This document shows positions 1 to 11,755 of a stretch of DNA of 64,000 bases, piece after piece (the stretch's first letter is position 1; the number at the start of each line of letters is the position of its first letter). The position numbers and the translations under genes were made by a program. The DNA is from Laetiporus sulphureus 93-53 (lineage: Eukaryota; Basidiomycota; Agaricomycetes; Polyporales; Laetiporaceae), in NCBI RefSeq assembly GCF_001632365.1, contig NW_024468513.1, forward strand, positions 311,639-375,638, written 5' to 3'. The notes beneath the pieces were generated by a model. The model had not been told where the DNA came from and searched no databases. It saw only the letters and a program-made list of their open reading frames with translations.

Positions 1-466
1 AGGGTTTGTCAGTAGGGTGGAGGCGGAGAATGCATTCCAAGACGCACAGAGAGAAGGTTTTATAAGCTCTCGGGGGGATCTCGCAAAATCTACAAACCCT
101 TGGCGGGACCAATCTATCGTGAGTGAGATATTCGTCACAAATTTAATCTACGCCGATGGCGAAATGGTACAGACTCAGAAGGGCAAATACTACGTTGTAT
201 TTGTGGGCATCCGCCCAGGGATCTACGACAACTGGTAAGAAAGTTCTTGTTGGGTGTCTTGAAGAGATCATTCATTGCGCCGGATTGTGCACAGGTCTGA
301 TTGTCGGTTGAACTCCGCTGGCTGTTCAGGAGCACGGTACAAAAGCTTCAAAAGTAAGGGGGAAGCTGAGAGAGCGTTTGCGGATGCAAAAGCAAAAAAT
401 GAAGTACTGGAAAAGGCTCGAAAGCCTGACTCGAGCTGCTCCGAACACGACACTCAGAGGCGGTGA
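1..466 (+). CDS. Viroplasmin-domain protein, 5' partial
   Basis: The 5' end lies outside the window. The first visible residues (VEAENAFQDAQREG) resemble the last helix of a viroplasmin / RNase H1 N-terminal domain. A second copy of the domain then follows: YYVVFVGIRPGIYDNW, an intron at 235-294 (GTAAGA...CACAG, 60 nt), then SGARYKSFKSKGEAERAF. The tryptophan codon is split by the intron (TG|G), and splicing restores the family pattern of YVV..G..PGIY..W ... GARYKSF....EAE.AF. The stop is at 464-466. The domain is a small alpha/beta fold that binds nucleic-acid duplexes in RNase H1 and also occurs in caulimovirus inclusion proteins. In basidiomycetes it occurs in many proteins of unknown role. 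No RNase H catalytic domain is visible. Its neighbour downstream carries the same domain with an intron at the same place, so the two are probably paralogues. Confidence 0.72.
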
Positions 467-1229
467 CAAGCAGGAGACATCAATGGTATCGGAGCGCGAT
501 TAGGGAGTGAATGTGAAGGCGTTGAAGAGAGCACACTCTGGGCGCGAGTGAGACTCAGTTGGAGCTCAGTATTTCGCGTCTGAGAATCTAGCCGAATTCC
601 TGTGCGGCTCACTTGTCGGTGAGATGATCAGATGGTCTGCAGGGAGTTGTAGCGCGTTGTAACTGTTCGGAAAGTCAGTCAGCTATAGGCTTTATTTATT
701 GTCATGAATGTGCACATTTCCTGCTCATCACAACATTGCAAGCTGTTGCAAGTCGGTTATTCCTGAGTGTCAAGTTATGTCTGGCCGACGATCGTTGCCT
801 GTTATGGCAAGGTTGCTGGCTTCAAGGTGGAGTCCGATGTGACGATTTGAGCTGCACTTGAGCCTGCGCTCTCGAGTCTCGACAGTTATGATCGAGAACG
901 TGCGCGTTAGTCTGAGAGGCTCGTCGTCTCATGTCTTCCAACACAAATGATCTTGCTTCATGCCAACCAACCCGGGGGATGTTGCGCAACAGCAAAGCGA
1001 ACAACGCCAACTAGCCTGTAGTATTCGCACGCTCTATCAGATCTAGGGTAAACAATGCGTTCTGAAGGTTCCAGAAGCACAGCATCAGTCATTGTGGTGA
1101 TGTTTCGGAGCCAAGTTAAAATCAGGAGCTATCACGATGCGTGGTTTACTGTCCCAACACCATTCATCCCGCAGGCGTCACTCGGTGTGAAGAGCCTCGC
1201 GAAGGGAATGCGGACTCTCTGTCGTCGTC
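467..1229. other. Intergenic, no gene seen
   Basis: There is no convincing coding frame here. Short open frames at 822-1010 and 1055-1456 lack family resemblance, and the second overlaps the real exon of the next gene. The stretch presumably holds the terminator of the first viroplasmin gene and the promoter of the second. Confidence 0.5.
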
Positions 1230-2702
1230 ATGGGCAGAACGAAAGTCGCGTATGTGGTCTTCAGAGGCACACGACCTGGAGTATATTCCACTTGGTACGT
1301 GCGCATCGAATTGCCGAGGACATCGTTCACGCGCTCAGTTGTGTGCAGGGAAGAATGCAATTTCTACACTTCAGAAATACCTGGAAATTGCTACAAGGGC
1401 TACGCGACTCGCGCAGAGGCGGCGCGACAATGGGCCAATGCGCTGGCAGGAGGTAGGATCAAGACGCTCCAACGACCCACAGACTCTCCGGTCCCACCAT
1501 CACCCCTACATATGAACAGTCCTCCAAGTCCGCGTGCTAGGCGGTCTTCCAGACAACACTCCCCGCGAGAAATCCGTGTGCAACTGGCCACTGCATCCGC
1601 TGCGCGTCCTGCTAGTGCTTCCGGTAGCGATACACGTCGAGCAGCCACACAGGCGCGGCAGCGTACTCCCAGTCCATTGCTGATCACAGGTGACCGCGCA
1701 ACTCCCCAATCTGCGGCAAGGTCATCTGCATCCTCGCCTGATCGTTCTGGCTATGTATCCTCAGGTGTCTCCCAGTATGGAACACCTGCCACCAGTCCTG
1801 TCCCGACTCCTCCATCCTCGCCGGACACGGGAGTATCGGTGATTCTGCCAGATGAACCACCCAGCCCATATCAGGGTTCCTCAGACGTTTCGTCTCCTGC
1901 AGATAGCACGGTGCGCTCGCTCGAGGTGACACGCTTCCAAGTGCAATCTCCCGTGGGCAAGAGCGAGACCACGGCTAACGACTCTCCGGCTACGGAAATC
2001 ACGCAGATCGAGCCGTTCTTCTCCAGCCTAAGCATCGGTGGGAGCGCTGCGGATACTCCCGCTCCTCGTCCTAGTCCCATTCATAGACCGTCCACCACCT
2101 CTAGCCGCAGCGGGAGCGCAGGCTCGACGCCCCGCCAGCGTGGATCGCGCACGCTGAAGAAGGAATACAGCAGCAGCAGCGTGCAGACGGAACCCGAGAC
2201 GCGCATGTTCTCTTCTAAGTCCAGCGCGCGCACGACCCCCGCTGGCTCGTCGTCTGCCACCAGGGCGCTCGCGCGCAGCCAGAGCGAACGGCAATCTGCT
2301 TCGCCTGCATCTCGCGCTCCTGTGGTGGCTTCACCGTCTTCTCCCAGCACGATCGTCCGCAGCTACAGTGAGGAGACGTATGACGCGCCTGGGAACACCG
2401 TACAGGCGAGCGGCAGTGGTTCGCGCCGTGGTCAGAGATCGGCGGAGGTGACGCCTTCACTGAGCCCGCTTGGCCTAGCGCTGTCTCAGCCAATGCATGC
2501 GTCGAATATGGTGATTGATGCTGCGTCTGACCCGCGTTCGCCCATTTCGAGAAGGACTGCTGTGCCTGCTAGGTGAGTCTGGTTGGGTGGCTTCGCGTGT
2601 TTAGTTGACAAAGTGGTTTTCTTCTCCACGGTTAGCGCACCTGTGTTCCACCGCCCATCGCCAAGCAACGTGTCCATGTCAGGCACTCTGTTTGGAGCAT
2701 GA
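1230..2702 (+). CDS. Viroplasmin-domain protein with long Ser/Pro-rich tail
   Basis: Three exons are proposed: 1230-1294, 1349-2572 and 2636-2702, giving 451 residues. Residues 1-60 form a viroplasmin/RNase H1 N-terminal domain: VAYVVFRGTRPGVYSTW, then after the intron EECNFYTSEIPGNCYKGY and an EA..QW helix. The first intron splits the Trp codon exactly as in the upstream paralogue. Residues 70-450 are low-complexity and rich in Ser, Pro, Thr and Arg, with many SP/TP sites, and are probably disordered and phosphorylated. A GTGAGT donor at 2573 and an acceptor at 2635 extend the frame past an apparent stop to end in NVSMSGTLFGA. Without that splice the protein would stop at 2576. The role is unknown; duplex nucleic-acid binding is inferred from the domain. 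The GC of the tail (about 60%) is higher than that of the flanks. Confidence 0.72.
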
Positions 2703-3536
2703 ACACGAAGACGTAAGAATCGTTTGCTGTGTCTGCATGGTTTGCTTTTATCTGGGTTGCGTTCGGTGTGCTCAAATTGTGATTTTGATGTTTTGATGTG
2801 CGAAATCGCGACGTATGCATCTTCTTCCATCCCGTTCTTCACGCATCATTTCTTATAGCCTTGACTCCGAAGTACTTTATTTTCTATATAAGCCTGTCTC
2901 GACTTATGTAGACTACCTGCTCGTATTGTGTACGTTCGTGGTGGATGAATGCAAAAACAAAGTTGAGCCACGCTGCTCACATACTGAGTGCCAGTTCAGA
3001 CGCGATAAATTACGCGGTAGATTTCGATAGTAATCATGGCAGCATGCATGCCAATGTTCCAATGAGCTCCTTAAGCTCTCATTGGATAATTTGTACCATT
3101 ATCGAAACCTTTTGAAGTCCAGGTTCCGCTCGAGCAGCCGAATGGCCTTGCTGTCCCTACATATTCTCGGAACTGCTCATGAGATTGCAACATTGCTTCT
3201 TCCTATGTGGGATTATACATACGGTGTAGGTCTCTCCTGTCTCATTCAGATCGACCAGGCAAGGCCACGCGCCACCTGATCAGTAGTCAAAACGCCTGAA
3301 TCAAACTTCTCGTCAGGGAGCGCTTTGTCTCGGCCAAAACAGGCAAGCCAGTTGCCATTAGCGGTATGTTTCGAGTTCCACGTGACATTGACAGACGTCA
3401 GCGCAGGAGGTCCAACATATCCTCGACGCGATGGCGGTCTCTCTTTCGAACCACCACAAGCCTCTTTTTTGTCCGACACACTCCCGCTCGCGATACCCCA
3501 CGGGCCCCGCCCCCATCCCGCTGTATTTTATCCACT
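2703..3536. other. Intergenic, no gene seen
   Basis: No open frame here looks like a family member. The stretch is relatively AT-rich, and it should contain the 3' end of the viroplasmin gene and the promoter of the membrane-protein gene that starts at 3537. Confidence 0.45.
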
Positions 3537-6120
3537 ATGCTCTTCCTCCCGTATTTATTTTCCAGCCTACTTGTCGGATTGTTCGGGCTCATGCCCATGT
3601 ATTCGCCTGTGGTTCGACATGCTTACCTGTACGAGATAGGCTTCGTCGCGGATAGCCTGAAGAAGCTGCTCGATGACTCGCGGTGAGTGTGCATCATGGA
3701 ATCGCACGCCCTCGCACGTCTCACTACCATGCCAATGCAGCTTTGCAAATAGCCGCGTCGATATGTGGCTTGACAGGCTCATCGAAGCCCCAGCATATTC
3801 TGCACTTCCTCCTCCTGCTTCAGAGCTCACGCCAATGGAAGTAGTGTCGCCAGAGCAGAGGGAACGAACTCCTTTCGGTTTCAAGCTGCCGCCCTTGGAG
3901 TCCACATACTTGTATCGCCACATCAAATCGGGACCAATCGACATGCAGGTCACGGTAGATCCTGAGTACTTCAACTTCAGCCGGCCGAGTCGGTCCCATG
4001 TGCGGGAAACATTCTTCGTCATCTTCGTGGCGGTAGTGGGCGCAGGTACTACCGGCTTGATTAAAACGGGCCTTTGGCTGTTCAGGAGGATCTGTGGGAA
4101 GTCCAAGGTTAGGGAATGCAAGGTATGATCCTGGCCATCGGGTACTCACACCGCTCATGGTCGCACTGTAAATCATTCCAGGATTCCGATGCCCCGTCTA
4201 TGCGCGATCGCCGGGATCTCATGGTAGACCCATACGCAAGCATACGGGTATGTTGCATTTCCTAGCGAAGATTGATCCATAACGTAGTGTAATCTAGCCG
4301 AGAAGACCATTTATGGACGGCCACCTCAACCTTTTCGATCAGCAGTGCCAGCTCGAGTTTAAGCTGTCTGGAACAGACATGGTGCCAGATGGACCGATCC
4401 AGCTCCCGCAACCAATATTTGAAGATGCAGTGGAGGCGAATACAGCGATCGTAAAGTCACAGGCGGCGAAGAGGCCTTGGGTTCCAAAGCGCGTTGACAA
4501 GGCGATCGGCACGGAAGAGCGCATGACCCTGAAGCCTGGTGAAATCGCGGTGACTGAAATCAAGAAGGAGGAGGAAGTTCAGGAGGAAGAGGCGGACAAG
4601 GTAGTGTGCAGGCTTGGCTCTCCATGACTTGCTATTTAATTTTGCTTCCCAGACCGTTGTGTCGACTTCTGTGGAAAGCGGCTTGAACAGGGCGGCTGCT
4701 GTTAACGAGAGAAAACAGCAAAGCACATCTGTTATGCAGGAGATGCCTCAGCTGCGGATCAGAGATGACCCCTCTCCCGGGATTACTCCTAGCCTTGAAG
4801 ACGTGACGATCATTGTACCCTCGCCGGTAGTGAAGAAAGACAAAATTGTTGCAAGTTCGATCGGGAACACACCCCTTCATGATTGGAGACCTGCGGAAGC
4901 AGTCGCCATCTCGACGCCCGCTTATACCCAGCAGAAGACAGAAGGTTGTGGAATTGGCCATGTTGAGGTTCGCACTCGCTCCGCGGCCAGCCCCTCTGTA
5001 ATCTGGAACGTACCCTCTGTCGAGCTCCGAACCGGAGACGTTCAGCCCATGGAGTCGACCCCTGCGAGGGAAGTAGTCACTCAGCCTCTCACACAGGTGC
5101 GCGACGCCTCCGCCGAGCTCCAGACGGTTACCGTGCTGTCTGTCGAGTCGATTCCTACGAAGGACGGAATCGCCCAACCGCTCATTCAGGGGCACGATTC
5201 CTCCACCGAACTTCAGACAGTTACTAAATGCCCTATGGAATCGACTCCCGTGATGCAGGCTGTCGTCCAACTACCTCCGCAGGTAAATACTTCTTCTGCC
5301 GAATCCAAAGCTGAAGATGTTCGTGCTATGGAGTCGACGCATGCATCCACTGGACTTCAAACGGTTACCAAATGCCCTATGGAATCGACTCCCGTGATGC
5401 AGGCAGTTGTCCAACTACCAAACGTTCCCTCTGCCGAACTCAAACCTGAAGACGTTCATACCGCGGGATCGGCGCCCGCGGGAGAGGCAGCCTCCCAGTC
5501 TTCCGAACAAGCGCAACCGCCAGCGGAAGAACGGAAGGATGTTGACGATGAGGAGCGCCGCCACTACAGGGCGCACAGCGGGTTTAGAAAAATGGATGCG
5601 CGGTGGAGGAAGCGGCAGCCGTCGAAGGGCGATGAGGTGCCGAACTGGCGCGTGCGCTCGTGGTCGGGGCCCGAGAGAGAGGACGATCTCTTCGAGGAGG
5701 TGAGTAGCAAGGTGCGAGTGTTTGTGGTGGTTGTGGAGCTAACGAGTGTGGTGGCGTGGTGGTAGGGTCTTGCTGCTCGTCCGAGGGTCTCGAAGGCGAG
5801 CTTGGAGACGCTGCGGGAGCGTTTGGTGAATGAGAGCAATGAGAAGGCGGGGTTCCCTCCGGTGAGTGTTGGGCCGTCTTAAATGTCGGGAAGATGCAAG
5901 CTGATATGCGCTGTGCGCTAGGATGCTTATGCCGCGACTACAGCGGCGCAGAAGAAAGATGATGACAAGGAGAACGCCAAGATCGCTAGGTGAGTTAGTT
6001 ACGCGCCGCTCGCTGTCAGAGAGGCAGACAAGAGGATGAAAGCGAGACAGCATAAATGACAGGTCTTGCAGACCTGACGGCTTGAACACTCACCGCGTTC
6101 CCTCATCCCACCTCGTCTAG
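3537..6120 (+). CDS. Unrecognised two-TM membrane protein with internal repeats
   Basis: Eight exons connect in phase: 3537-3682, 3741-4122, 4182-4247, 4298-4600, 4653-5699, 5766-5861, 5922-5989 and 6072-6120 (718 residues). The N-terminus is hydrophobic (MLFLPYLFSSLLVGLFGLMP), and a second membrane span lies near residue 150 (FFVIFVAVVGAGTTGLIKTG) followed by basic residues. The region coded by 5020-5480 holds about six degenerate copies of a ~35-residue repeat built on ELQTVT...MESTP..VVQ. Two copies (5210-5283 and 5355-5422) are almost identical at DNA level. The C-terminal part is charged (YRAHSGFRKMDARWRKRQ). The last junction is optional: without it translation stops at 5993 after IAR. 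I do not recognise the family. A tail exposed on one side of a membrane and bearing repeats is all that can be inferred. Confidence 0.62.
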
Positions 6121-6817
6121 CCCTTCCACTACACTATACCCCTTCGTCGCATCGCATCATACGCACTTCCAACACTACGCATTAATTTAGGACAGATCAC
6201 GGATCTCTCGATGTATCATTATCGTCTAGATTTGTAGCATTAGCACTGTGATCTAGCGCATCCAAGCTGTAAGCCCTCAAGCTCAGCCCAGACAGTTGAG
6301 GACCCGTCATGAGAGCAAGCCGAGATGTCGAAAACACGGTCTGTCGCGGCCCATGGCTTCGTGGTGGAGAAGAGTGATTGTCTTGGTGCGATCAGCGACA
6401 GGCACGCTCACCATCGAACCAGCATGATGCACTGAGATTCGACCCGTCGACGAGCTGAATGCTGAAGCATGGAGGACTTTACGCTTTCACATTAGTCGAC
6501 ATTGCAGGGTGGAAAGAGGAAGGTCGATCACCCGGCGATCACGTCAAATTCGCACAGATGACGCCGCCGCATATCCGCTCATCGTGGGTTACCCCGCGCA
6601 CACCGTCGAGATTCGACGGTCGTTACGAGAACTCTTCGCATGCCCTGGATATCGGACGAACATATCTGGCGGAGGCCCACACGCTCGCCGAGGGATTCGC
6701 ATGCGATACGGCGTCCATGACCCCCTTCCTCGACGATCGCAAATGCTGTAGCCCCATTCGCTGACAGATACCCGACGACCGCTCGGCACGCTGGGGAACC
6801 CACTTCCGTCCCCGAGC
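6121..6817. other. Intergenic / promoter region, no gene seen
   Basis: Open frames at 6459-6764 and 6509-6751 overlap each other on the same strand and match no family I know. The stretch leads into the TATA box of the aldo-keto reductase gene. Confidence 0.45.
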
Positions 6818-6825
6818 TATAAAAA
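6818..6825 (+). promoter_or_regulatory. TATA box of the aldo-keto reductase gene
   Basis: TATAAAAA is a full TATA match. Transcription would begin about 25-35 bp downstream, close to the first ATG at 6850. This argues that the ATG at 6940 is the main start. Confidence 0.55.
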
Positions 6826-6849
6826 CAAGGCACTCTTGCCCGAGGGAGG

Positions 6850-8709
6850 ATGCTTTCTGTTTCTCCGCTCGCACTTATCTCTAGGCTCGCGCGCGCTGCA
6901 CGCTTCCAAAGGCCCGTTTCTGCATTTATCGACAGGAAGATGTCTACTGCTATCGTCGAGTACGAGACAAAGGGCATGCCGTTCCGTAGGCTCGGCCCTA
7001 GTGGGCTGCGTGTGCCTGTGTTCTCGCTTGGAGGATGTGAGTGTTGGCGTGTGGTGGTTACGCGAATCGTGGGTCACTGAGCTTTGGTGCAGGGCTTACG
7101 CTCGGAGGGACTGTTATCGGCGACCCTGTGAAGGTGCTTGCTTTCTTCGCGCAAATGCTTAGTGTGTCTCATTCATGCTTGACTGTCCAGGACATCATCA
7201 AAGTCGCCTTTGAGAATGGTATCAACATGTATGCGCCCGAATGAGCATTTCATGCAGTCGTTTTTGCTGAGACCTATCTATTTACCAGGTTTGACACTGC
7301 GGAGACTTATGCGAGCGGCAACTCCGAGAAAGAGATGCACGTCCCTCCGTTTCTCAACGCCACACCATGTGTCTGATAGCGTTGCACAGGGGCCGTGTCA
7401 TCCGCGAACTCGGTCTGCGCCGCACGGATCTCGTCATCACGACAAAGCTCTATTGGGGACCTCAAAGGGAAAACCCGAACGGAACCGGATTGTCGAGGAA
7501 GCAGTAGGTGGCCGTGGCTTGCTGCAGCGCTGGAGCGGGCGGATGACCACATTTACCTTTAGCATTATTGAGGGAACGAAAGCATCACTCGAGCGGCTTG
7601 GGATGGACTACGTGGACGTGATTTTCGCGCACCGTCCCGACAGCACCGGTGAGTCGTATGGGTGTCGTGGTGTCGGTAGCTACGTTTGACGCTTGCACTA
7701 GTACCGATGGAGGAGATCGTGCGCGCCTTCAACTTTGTCATCGATCAGGGCTGGGTGCGTTTCATCGTCCCCGTAATTCGACTGCAATCGCTCACGGCGT
7801 GCGTCAAAACTAGGCTTTCTATTGGGGCACGTCGGAATGGTCTGCGCGTGAACTCGAGGAGGCGTACCGTACGTGCGTTCCGCGCACAAAAACCTCACCG
7901 AGATACTGACTCAAGCTGTCTCGCATAGATGTTGCCGACAAGCTCGGCCTGGTTGGTCCGGTTGCTGAGCAATGTCAACATCAGTGCGTCTGTCGTCCTC
8001 GGCTTTGTCAGCGTTCTTGACTTTACTCCGATTAGTATGTTTCACCGCGAGCGTCCCGAGAAGGAGTACGCGTACGTACTGGCTGGCTGGTTTGTATAGT
8101 CAGTTCGTAAAAGTTCATTGTGTTTGTGACGCAGGCCTCTCTACCAGAAGTACGGGCTTGGCACGACTGTCTGGTCGCCGCTCGCCAGCGGCCTTCTCAC
8201 AGGGAAGGTGAGAGATCCGTCCTGCTCCCGGCCGCACGTTCCACTCTAATCCTTGCTCGTTTGCAGTATAACAACGGCATCCCCGAAGACTCACGCTACG
8301 CGAACCACAAAGACTTCTTTCAAAATACGCTCAAGACGCTCAACGAGGAAGAGGGCCAGAAGAAGCTCGCGAAGGTGCGCGCGCTGACCAAGCTCGCAGA
8401 GACGGAGCTCGGGTGCAGCGCCGCCCACCTCGCGCTCGCGTGGGTCGCGGTGAAGCCCGGGACGAGCACCGTCATTCTGGGAGCGTCGAAGCCCGAGCAG
8501 GTGGTGGACAACTTGAAGGCGCTGCAGGTCATCCCGAAGCTGACGCCGCAGATCATCGAGAAGATTGAGGCGATTTTGGAGAATAAGCCGGAGCCGCTGG
8601 TATGTGTGGTATGTCTTTGGTGGACTGTGATGGGTGTGTGGCTGATTTGGGTTTGGTCGTGCAGGCGACGTATGGCAGGCCTCCGTTGGATACCTCGAGC
8701 AGGTTGTGA
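6850..8709 (+). CDS. Aldo-keto reductase, voltage-gated K+ channel beta-subunit type
   Basis: Thirteen exons join in phase: 6850-7036, 7093-7133, 7191-7228, 7289-7336, 7390-7503, 7563-7648, 7702-7754, 7814-7868, 7929-7983, 8036-8071, 8135-8207, 8267-8599 and 8665-8709. Translation gives 387 residues from 6850 or 357 from the second ATG at 6940 ([12 protein letters not shown]). Family marks are [18 protein letters not shown], the catalytic Asp/Tyr in [14 protein letters not shown], Lys in [10 protein letters not shown], His in [18 protein letters not shown], the [16 protein letters not shown] loop, and the NADP site [18 protein letters not shown]. The family reduces carbonyls with NADPH in the cytosol and includes Shaker channel beta subunits; no channel partner is visible here. 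The junction after 7336 needs a GC donor (see findings). The 30 extra residues from 6850 resemble a targeting peptide but start almost at the expected mRNA cap site. Confidence 0.9.
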
Positions 8710-8880
8710 AGATAATTTTAAGTGACGGTCTGTTGGTGGTATGCCACGTAAATCACGCGCCAATAGGTGTCGAACACGATAAATATATTGCCGTGAGCCA
8801 GGGGAATGATTCAGTGCGCCTGCTTTTGTCGTTGTGTGTTGGGATTGAAAATCATCCAGTATGGCAAAGTGCAGGGCCTC

Positions 8881-8920
8881 CCGGCCTACTCATATCACTC
8901 CCGGCCTACTCATATCACTC
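8881..8920. repeat. Perfect 2x20-bp tandem repeat
   Basis: The 20-mer CCGGCCTACTCATATCACTC occurs twice in a row without mismatch, with a partial third start (CCG). It lies in the 3' flank of the aldo-keto reductase gene, just before the first 53-bp flank repeat. Confidence 0.9.
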
Positions 8921-8931
8921 CCGTACGTCGT

Positions 8932-8984
8932 GCGGATGAAAATCCAAACTGCGCAACAAGAGCATGGTTGGAGAGAACGTAACG
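8932..8984 (+). repeat. Left flank repeat around the RHS/Crinkler-like gene
   Basis: This copy shares a core with 11981-12031 at about 85% identity, including AAACTGCGCA, GAGAGCATGG-type and AGAACGTAACG blocks. Both copies are in the same orientation and bracket the NTPase-like gene. Confidence 0.7.
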
Positions 8985-9289
8985 TACGGCAGACATGATG
9001 CGATTGAGAAATATGGAGGATTGCATGTGAATGTCGACTGACTTGTCGACGAACGTCTGGTAGCGTTGCATTTCAGGTTGAAGATTAACATACGATGGAT
9101 TTGTGACTTGCGTTATGCGTGACAACCTGCCTGGTTAGCGCTCAACAACTCGAAAGTTCCAATAAGACAGCAGCCATGGTTTCAGAGTAGGCGTTATGCC
9201 TTCGCTGGCTGGCAACAGAATCGCTCCCGAAAAGCCAGTCTGATGAAGACAACGGTCATACCCCTTATCGCTTGTCGCTCTCGCTGGAC

Positions 9290-11222
9290 ATGCAGGTGCT
9301 TCCCCACTTGGATAGAGACATTCTCGTTCTGGAGTCCTATCGGCGTGTGTTCGATCGAGCGTGGAGACTATACTTGAAGTCATCTGGTCTAGGGATAGTG
9401 CTCACTGGGCAACCCGGAATCGGTACGTTGCAATTGTCGTCATTCATGCGACGGTGATGAACCGTTCCACTTCTTCCTAGGTAAATCCGTCTGGTTGTGG
9501 TACGCCCTTACCCGGCTGTTGAGAAAGCACCAAGTCATATTGTTTTCTTATGGACACGCAATTTATCTGTTTCACTTTGATGGCGTATACTCATTTCAGG
9601 GCAATGTCTTTGGCACTCGTCATCTTCCTCAACCCCCTCCTGGCACGTTTATCTGGGGATTGATAGACTCCGATAAAGTGGTTGAAGAACCTAGTCCAGA
9701 GTTGACATCTCCGCCTATCTTTCCTATCCATGCTGCTTCTCTAGACCGAAAGCGATACAAGGAATGGCGGAAGCAACGAGAGGCACTGACGTGGGGTCTG
9801 CGCCTGTGGGAGCGCGAAGAGCTTGTGGCGGGGTGGGCTGGGCTTCAGTCGTCTGGTCGGAGAGTTACACTGATTCGCCACCATTGCAGTCTCGAACTAC
9901 AGGAGGAGTACGCCGATTTGTATGAAACAGTGGTCAGCATTCTTAGGGGGGAAGGGATCCTTCGGAACCTCAGCCCACTCGTTATGACGATCGAAGCGAG
10001 CACGGTGGCGCCGAACATGCTTTCGAAAAGATGGGAAAGGAAGAATCCGAGAAACTCTCACGCGAAATGATGGTCAAGACCCTCGAGAACGTGATCAGTT
10101 GTATGGCTACTCTGCATGCGATGTCTACGAAGGCGTCTTTAGGCCTGAGGGGGTTGAGCATTCTCACATCGAGGCGTTGGAAGATGCGTCTTGGGATGAG
10201 CTTCGAAGGGCCCTTCCAAAGAACAATGAAAGTTCTGGAAAGGCTTCCTATCGCCTAGTCGCTGTCGATGTTGCCAGAACTGGCGACATCTACCAGAACG
10301 ATTATTTCGTCATCGACTTCAAGTCTGGTGATATAGGCGTCAAAGTCAAGCGGCATTTAGGATCTCTTCAGAATGAAGAGGCGCAGCGACTCTTGGCGGT
10401 CTGTCGTCTGGTTCCTCAAGCTTCTTCGCTTGGTGGATTCGTTTTCGAGACATTGGGACACAATCACCTATCTGGCTCGACCGCAGTTCCTGTTGGATTC
10501 CCCAACCTTATTCGCATGCATAATGGAGGCAACAACCATCGGACGTTCAAGACGGCTACATCATCTGTGCCGCCTTCATCCACATCATCTTCACTTCTCA
10601 GCCTTCCCATTCGATCTAGGAAAATCGTCCATGTCGAGTTCGAGAAGGATAAGAATCTGGAGCTCGATTTGCCGTTGGATCATTATCTCTACATCCCGAG
10701 TGCCGAAGACAACCTTTCGTTTGACTCGTCCTTTGTGGAGTACCGTGATACTGATGACGCCGTGACTGCGACCATATGGATCTTCCAGATGACAGTGAGC
10801 ACAGGGCATCATGGAGCGAGTGCGGGATATGAGCTCGTTAGCAGTGTCGAAGACTTCGTTCGTCAACAGACACAGGAGCGCACACGAAGTGGTCCGCAAG
10901 AGATACGTGATATTGAAAGGAGAATGAGCGAAGAGGTGGGCAGTATCGCAGGTCGAAAACGAAAACGAAAACGGAGCCTTCCTGCCTCGGTAGTATCCCG
11001 AAAGAAGCCAAAACGCGCGAAAGAAGCTGTGATGAAATCGAACTACGTCCTCATCTGTCCGGATAAGCCAGCAGAGGCGCGTACGTGGACGATGCCTGAT
11101 GGATGGAGGGATGACAAAGGGTTGGTGTACTGCCAGCTGATTCCCATCTCGGTAAGTCGTTCCTATGAGTCTTATTCTCTTTCACTACTGCAACGCGAAT
11201 GATTTATACACAACAGTATTGA
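9290..11222 (+). pseudogene. RHS/Crinkler-like P-loop NTPase protein with frameshifts
   Basis: Exon 1 (9290-9422) and exon 2 (from 9481) rejoin a Walker A motif, GQPGIGKS, followed by VWLWYALTRLLRKHQVILFSY. This opening and the later blocks (DLKSG-like segment, FETLGHNHLSG, NYVLICPDKPAEARTWTMPDGW) match the fungal RHS / Crinkler-type proteins as I remember them. A GTAAGT intron at 11152-11216 leads to a two-codon last exon (TAT TGA, stop 11220-11222). The frame is not continuous: it changes near 9990-10010 and again near 10090 (segments EHAFEKMGKEESEK and YGYSACDVYEGVF sit in two other frames). Each change is consistent with loss of one base, or with assembly error. A basic cluster (RKRKRKRS) near 10955 could be a nuclear signal. 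The function of the family in fungi is unclear. Translation may begin upstream, since 9290 is only the first ATG in frame. Confidence 0.68.
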
Positions 11223-11755
11223 TTTAATTTGATGTGCTCGACTCCTGAATTACGCCTCTTGTGCCTACATCATGACTTTCTAACATGAATACTTTCGTGC
11301 TCGAGTTCGGTCCGTCATCCTGCCAGCTACCTCACATATTCGTCATTGACTAGGAATCAGTCAGGGCTACCTCGAACAGGGGAAGGTCCGATGTGGATTC
11401 TTTCCGTACTTTAGGCGCCAACGGTACTTTGGGATGCTCGCCAGCCTTTAGCTTTCCTTCGAAGGCATCTTTCTGTCTGCACATGCTAGTGTTTTTCCAT
11501 GTGTTTCCGTTCCGGACTGGTCGCGCGAACGAATCGGAGCTGGCAGCGTGGACAACAAACCCGCGTAGGTCTTCCTGGCATGAATTATGTCACACACTGA
11601 TGTACGATGTTATGATTGTCGTGAACACTCAGCTTTGCTCATCTTTTTGCTCGACAGGTAGTGCTGGTATCGCCTGTTTCTATCCTTCACTACATCATCC
11701 ATATGCGCGGTCTCATCCTCGTGTTTCTCGATAAGTACCCTACTTGTTGTCTCAT

